Below, in pieces: positions 61,881 to 64,000 of a stretch of DNA of 64,000 nt. Within the stretch, counting starts at the first letter, position 1, and each line of letters opens with the position of its first letter. Made by a program: the position numbers and the translations under genes. The stretch is from Paragonimus skrjabini miyazakii (Eukaryota > Platyhelminthes > Trematoda > Plagiorchiida > Troglotrematidae). The notes under the pieces were generated by a model. The model ran no database searches. It saw only the letters and a program-made list of their open reading frames with translations, and was not told where the DNA came from. The stretch spans positions 27,760 through 91,759 of the forward strand of contig JTDE01001036.1 in assembly GCA_014338405.1 (NCBI GenBank), in the 5' to 3' direction.

Positions 61881-63186
61881 GCGGTATTAAAACTAAATTA
61901 CAGATGGCTAGCATTGTAGTGCCGGTTAGCCGCATCAAAGATTCACGTGACCGTGGCATTTTTTGTGACAGGGAGAATGCTATTCCAAAGTGTGGTTTAA
62001 GATCCCTATGCAGGGTTTCTGCCAGACTAATATGCGCTTCATTGAAAAACCTAGGATCCATCGTTCTATGAACGTCAACGTAAAATAAGTGGTTTTCAAT
62101 GCATAGTAGAAAAAAAGTCACACAACGGAGTGATCGCCGAAAAAAATCGCGAGAGTGCCAGTTCGTTGAGATAACCCTGTGGGTCACCAAGCAGTACTCC
62201 TTATTTTACCTCGGAAACTGCTTACTGGCCAGAATAAGATACCCCACCGGACAATTGCAAAGAACTTGCTAGAAACTTATTCTTCCATAATCAACGCATA
62301 CATATACACATATATGCCTGAGGCAGGAACCATTCTGTATGCACAAACTCATATTAGGGCCTTCACCTGTAGCAGCCAACTGTTTTCACGGATTCCCTAC
62401 CCATAACTATTTCGAACAGAGATGAACGCGTTCCACTCTTCTGAGTTGCCTATAAATGCATGAGTCCCTAATCGGTGGGAACGATCATCAGGGAGAGAAC
62501 TTTTCTGTACAAAAGAAGTGAGTGGAAGGGTACTTTGTGTATTTTGCGTCGTTTAAATGAAATGTCTGCCCTCTGGATAGCGTTTCAAGTGCATGATAAC
62601 CCAGAGTCATACCTCGGTAAAAGTTAACAGAGATAGCTTCTCAAACAGTTACAATCCATTTGGCTGACGTTTCGAACAGCAAATTTCTTGCGGTGTGTTA
62701 TCACCAGTGAAACTCAAGACGGGTAGCCGCTTTGTTCATTAGGTGACCTTCGCGTGTGGTAGGCACAATAAAAGAAAAATGAATTTGACTAGAAAGATAT
62801 CACGTAGGAACACCGAAAAACTGCGTTCATTCATTTCACCATATCAACATTCTCGAAAAAACCGAACATCTTTTTTATCATTTCAAACGTTGCAGTGATG
62901 GTCAGTTTGTTTTCACTGGAAGGAAGTGATGCATAATAAGTATGGGAGGAAAACGCCCTGGCTCCAGGGAGCCCTTGGAGCTTCTATCAGATACGTCGAA
63001 GTAAACAACCCTCGTATGATTGTTACGACAGTGCATTATTAACTGCACCCGAAGAGATTCAAACCTGTTGAAAAACTGCAGCTTCCCGATAATCGCGAGC
63101 GTAGGAGCCTATATAAATAATGAGGTTTGAAGAGCTACCCATCACCCCTGGGGTGACTAAGCACAATAGCATTCTGCCACTTTTAT
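61881..63186. other. No firm gene; may contain the upstream part of the LINE relic
   Basis: A 135-codon minus-strand frame (61783-62190) overlaps the start of the LINE relic. It is probably partly an out-of-frame reading of eroded RT sequence, because the RT block QYGFYPGR lies in a different frame over the same bases. Nothing else is recognised. Confidence 0.4.
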
Positions 63187-63308
63187 GCAGTCTACTCGGT
63201 TCGGCAAAATCGGTGAGACTCTTTGAATTACATCAACTCTTCAGATTAATCTGAAGAGTCGATGTGATTCAAGGAGTTTCACCTATTTTGCGAATTTGAG
63301 TTGACTTT
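63187..63308. repeat. Long spacerless palindrome
   Basis: The two 61-bp halves are inverted copies meeting at 63247/63248. The inner 22 bp (CTCTTCAGATTAATCTGAAGAG) pair perfectly, here given as CTCTTCAGATT and its complement. The next blocks (GGTGA(G/A)ACTC(T/C)TTGAAT(T/C)ACATC(A/G)) pair with scattered changes, and the outer blocks (AGTC(T/A)ACTC, TTCG, GCAAAAT) pair with a one-base gap. A transcript would fold into a hairpin of roughly 55-60 pairs. No coding sequence. It could be a foldback element, a MITE, a small-RNA precursor or a cruciform site. Confidence 0.8.
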
Positions 63309-63800
63309 ATACGTATTGGAAGCTAGCAAAGTTCTAAGAATGCACGTGCATACGAATATTCCTTTCATGGAAGTAAATAGTGCAACGGATTCAATGGTAA
63401 CTTTGATTGATCACTTTAACGGCAACACACATTTTAGTAGGCTTCTTTCTTTCTTTAAGGCCACAGCCATATAACAATGCAGATGAGCGTAATAAGTCGC
63501 TCGTGACGCATGTCTGGTGAAACTCTAGTAATTATTCAGGTGTGAGTCAGGTGAATTCCAGGTTTGTGGGATTTGTCACTTATGGAATTGAAATAAACAA
63601 ACTCCAACTGTTTACAGGAGAAGATAAGGTGAAATAAAGTTCAAAATTCTTTGTGGTGTTTGTTCGAGTATACGGTCTTAGATTGTTGGATGTGAGACTC
63701 GTTTTGTTTTAAGAATTCCAAAGCTACAGTGTTGGGTTGACTATGTGAATGTTACTAATCCTGCGTGCTTGAGCAGCTGCAATTATTAGCAAGACAATAA
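63309..63800. other. No supported gene
   Basis: Nothing recognised between the palindrome and the PLE frame. Confidence 0.5.
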
Positions 63801-64000
63801 ATAATTCATTTCATTCAAAGTGACATCCATTTCAAGAAGTCAGACACAAGATTAACGAAACTCACTGATATAGCTAATGGGTTTATCATGACTCCGATCA
63901 ATGGCCGGTGTGCTATCACAAAGCAACACCTGCAATCATTACGAGAACTTCAATCGAAAAATTTAGTAATACTTAAGCCAGATAAAGGCTCCGGTGCAGT
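63801..64000 (+). pseudogene. Penelope-like element reverse transcriptase, N-terminal part, running off the window
   Basis: A plus-strand frame is open from just after a TAA at 63798-63800 to the window end (about 66 codons). It ends in LRELQSKNLVILKPDKGSGA, the first conserved RT block of PLEs, a VILKPDKGxGxV motif. The upstream part (KSDTRLTKLTDIANGFIMTP) looks like the region just before the RT. Whether the copy is intact cannot be told, because only the start is inside the window; in this stretch I see no stop or frameshift, unlike all other copies. I mark it as a pseudogene only because the other copies are broken. The true start may lie upstream of the stop. Confidence 0.75.

Noticed and set aside
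61783..62190. 135-codon minus-strand frame as a separate gene
   Set aside because: The recognisable RT block QYGFYPGR is in another frame over part of it, so it is most likely an out-of-frame reading of the LINE relic.

Overview
This window looks like AT-rich, gene-poor eukaryotic DNA from a flatworm, most likely a trematode. I see no bacterial operon structure: no long open reading frames, no rRNA, no complete tRNA and no CRISPR array. The lineage call is an inference. It rests on decayed Penelope-like retroelements (PLEs) carrying GIY-YIG nuclease domains and hammerhead ribozymes, on tRNA-derived short elements that also carry hammerhead ribozymes (as schistosome SINE-like repeats are known to do), and on a CR1/jockey-type LINE remnant. 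No host protein family could be identified with confidence.

Layout. (1) Positions 3752-4212 hold a 5'-truncated PLE tail flanked by two oppositely oriented hammerhead ribozymes. (2) Positions 5400-5943 hold a second PLE relic covering the RT thumb and linker. (3) Positions 6846-7152 hold a candidate small two-exon gene for a secreted protein. (4) Positions 7973-8080 hold a decayed tRNA-derived/hammerhead element. (5) Positions 12810-13715 hold the C-terminal third of a PLE, followed directly by a composite inverted repeat with two identical 45-nt canonical hammerheads facing outward from a tRNA-like centre. (6) Positions 14594-15106 hold an unrecognised reading frame with one stop. (7) Positions 17047-18026 hold a PLE relic between about 140-bp inverted repeats. 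(8) Positions 18027-44889 show almost nothing recognisable. (9) Positions 45986-46435 hold a second, older copy of the composite inverted repeat, with its centre in the opposite orientation. (10) Positions 46783-47160 hold a GC-richer in-frame 174-bp tandem repeat. (11) Positions 57718-58791 hold the longest PLE relic, from the RT catalytic motif to a decayed hammerhead. (12) Positions 61072-61880 hold a CR1-type LINE relic. (13) Positions 63187-63308 hold a long spacerless palindrome. (14) Positions 63801-64000 hold the start of another PLE reverse transcriptase, open to the window edge.

How the parts relate. PLEs copy themselves with an RT linked to a GIY-YIG endonuclease, and hammerheads in their pseudo-LTRs are thought to process the RNA. 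The tRNA-derived elements have no coding capacity; they combine a Pol III promoter with a hammerhead and presumably depend on an autonomous partner. Nearly all copies are broken by stops, frameshifts, deletions or lost catalytic residues. Only the ribozymes at 13345-13389, 13556-13600, 3752-3792 and 4172-4212 keep an intact core. The hammerhead/PLE link is known biology. The less expected parts are the composite inverted arrangement with a reversed centre, the consistently self-complementary stem III, the in-frame 174-bp repeat, the 120-bp palindrome and the candidate secreted-protein gene.
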